NCBI GenBank assembly: GCA_900771195.1
Contig: CAAGMZ010000031.1
Span: 1 to 22,664, forward strand
DNA length: 22,664 nucleotides
DNA from: Lachnospiraceae bacterium
GTDB lineage: Bacteria > Bacillota > Clostridia > Lachnospirales > Lachnospiraceae
Direction: 5' to 3'
Positions 22,354 through 22,664 of the stretch are shown here, one piece after another. Under the pieces are notes generated by a model. It worked only from the letters and a program-made list of their open reading frames with translations, made no database searches and was not told the DNA's origin. Made by a program: the position numbers and the translations under genes. The first letter of the stretch is position 1, and every line of letters starts with the position of its first letter.

Positions 22354-22360
22354 TGACCAT

Positions 22361-22365
<5 letters not shown>
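22354..22365. repeat. 12-bp perfect palindrome at the 23S 3' boundary
   Basis: TGACCATGGTCA is self-complementary and spans the predicted mature 3' end. In the transcript it could form a transient structure or be part of the processing stem. Confidence 0.7.

Positions 22366-22664
<299 letters not shown>

Overview
The window looks like ordinary chromosome from an anaerobic Firmicute, most likely the family Lachnospiraceae. The evidence is a moderate-to-low G+C sequence, strong AGGAGG ribosome binding sites, consensus sigma-A promoters, an NADP-type glutamate dehydrogenase, a two-subunit iron-sulfur L-serine dehydratase, a B. subtilis-like EF-P, a YkpA-type ABC-F protein, and a DUF5688 protein (a family I associate with Lachnospiraceae). 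No transposase, integrase, phage gene or CRISPR array is visible. Species cannot be fixed from the sequence alone.

Layout, left to right. The 5' end of a minus-strand glyceraldehyde-3-phosphate dehydrogenase gene is cut by the left edge. Next are a plus-strand histidinol-phosphatase (PHP type), a convergent cysteine desulfurase, and a plus-strand SpoVB-like flippase whose 3' end overlaps the convergent HD-GYP gene. A minus-strand cluster runs rluF-like pseudouridine synthase > divergent ligA > metA > HD-GYP phosphodiesterase. A plus-strand tRNA-Arg(CCG) follows, then monocistronic minus-strand genes with clear promoters or terminators: a tandem DUF1508 protein, gdhA, a DUF5688 protein and efp. 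Upstream of efp on the minus strand are a GH13/GlgX-like gene and the ABC-F gene. The right third is a long minus-strand array: cheV > acidic/lysine-rich single-pass membrane protein > hisH > hisF > ung > sdaAB > sdaAA. The window ends in the 3' end of a 23S rRNA gene, followed by a strong terminator and no 5S gene.

How the genes relate. hisH and hisF form the glutamine-dependent imidazole-glycerol-phosphate synthase, and the hisJ/hisK-type phosphatase serves the same pathway from a separate locus. metA (predicted acetyl-CoA specific), gdhA, sdaAA/sdaAB and the cysteine desulfurase make amino-acid and sulfur metabolism the main theme. RluF-like, EF-P, ABC-F, tRNA and rRNA genes form a translation theme. 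CheV and the HD-GYP protein are signalling genes.

The most notable observation is the GlgX/isoamylase-like protein at 12541-14349. It keeps the overall family scaffold, but the positions of the nucleophile Asp, the acid/base Glu and the third catalytic Asp read Ile, Thr and Asn, and conserved region I is lost. It therefore looks like an intact, expressed GH13 pseudoenzyme, placed between two translation factor genes. Secondary items are a LigA with several altered active-site motifs, an uncharacterised membrane protein between cheV and hisH, an inverted repeat overlapping the tRNA promoter, and the missing 5S rRNA gene.
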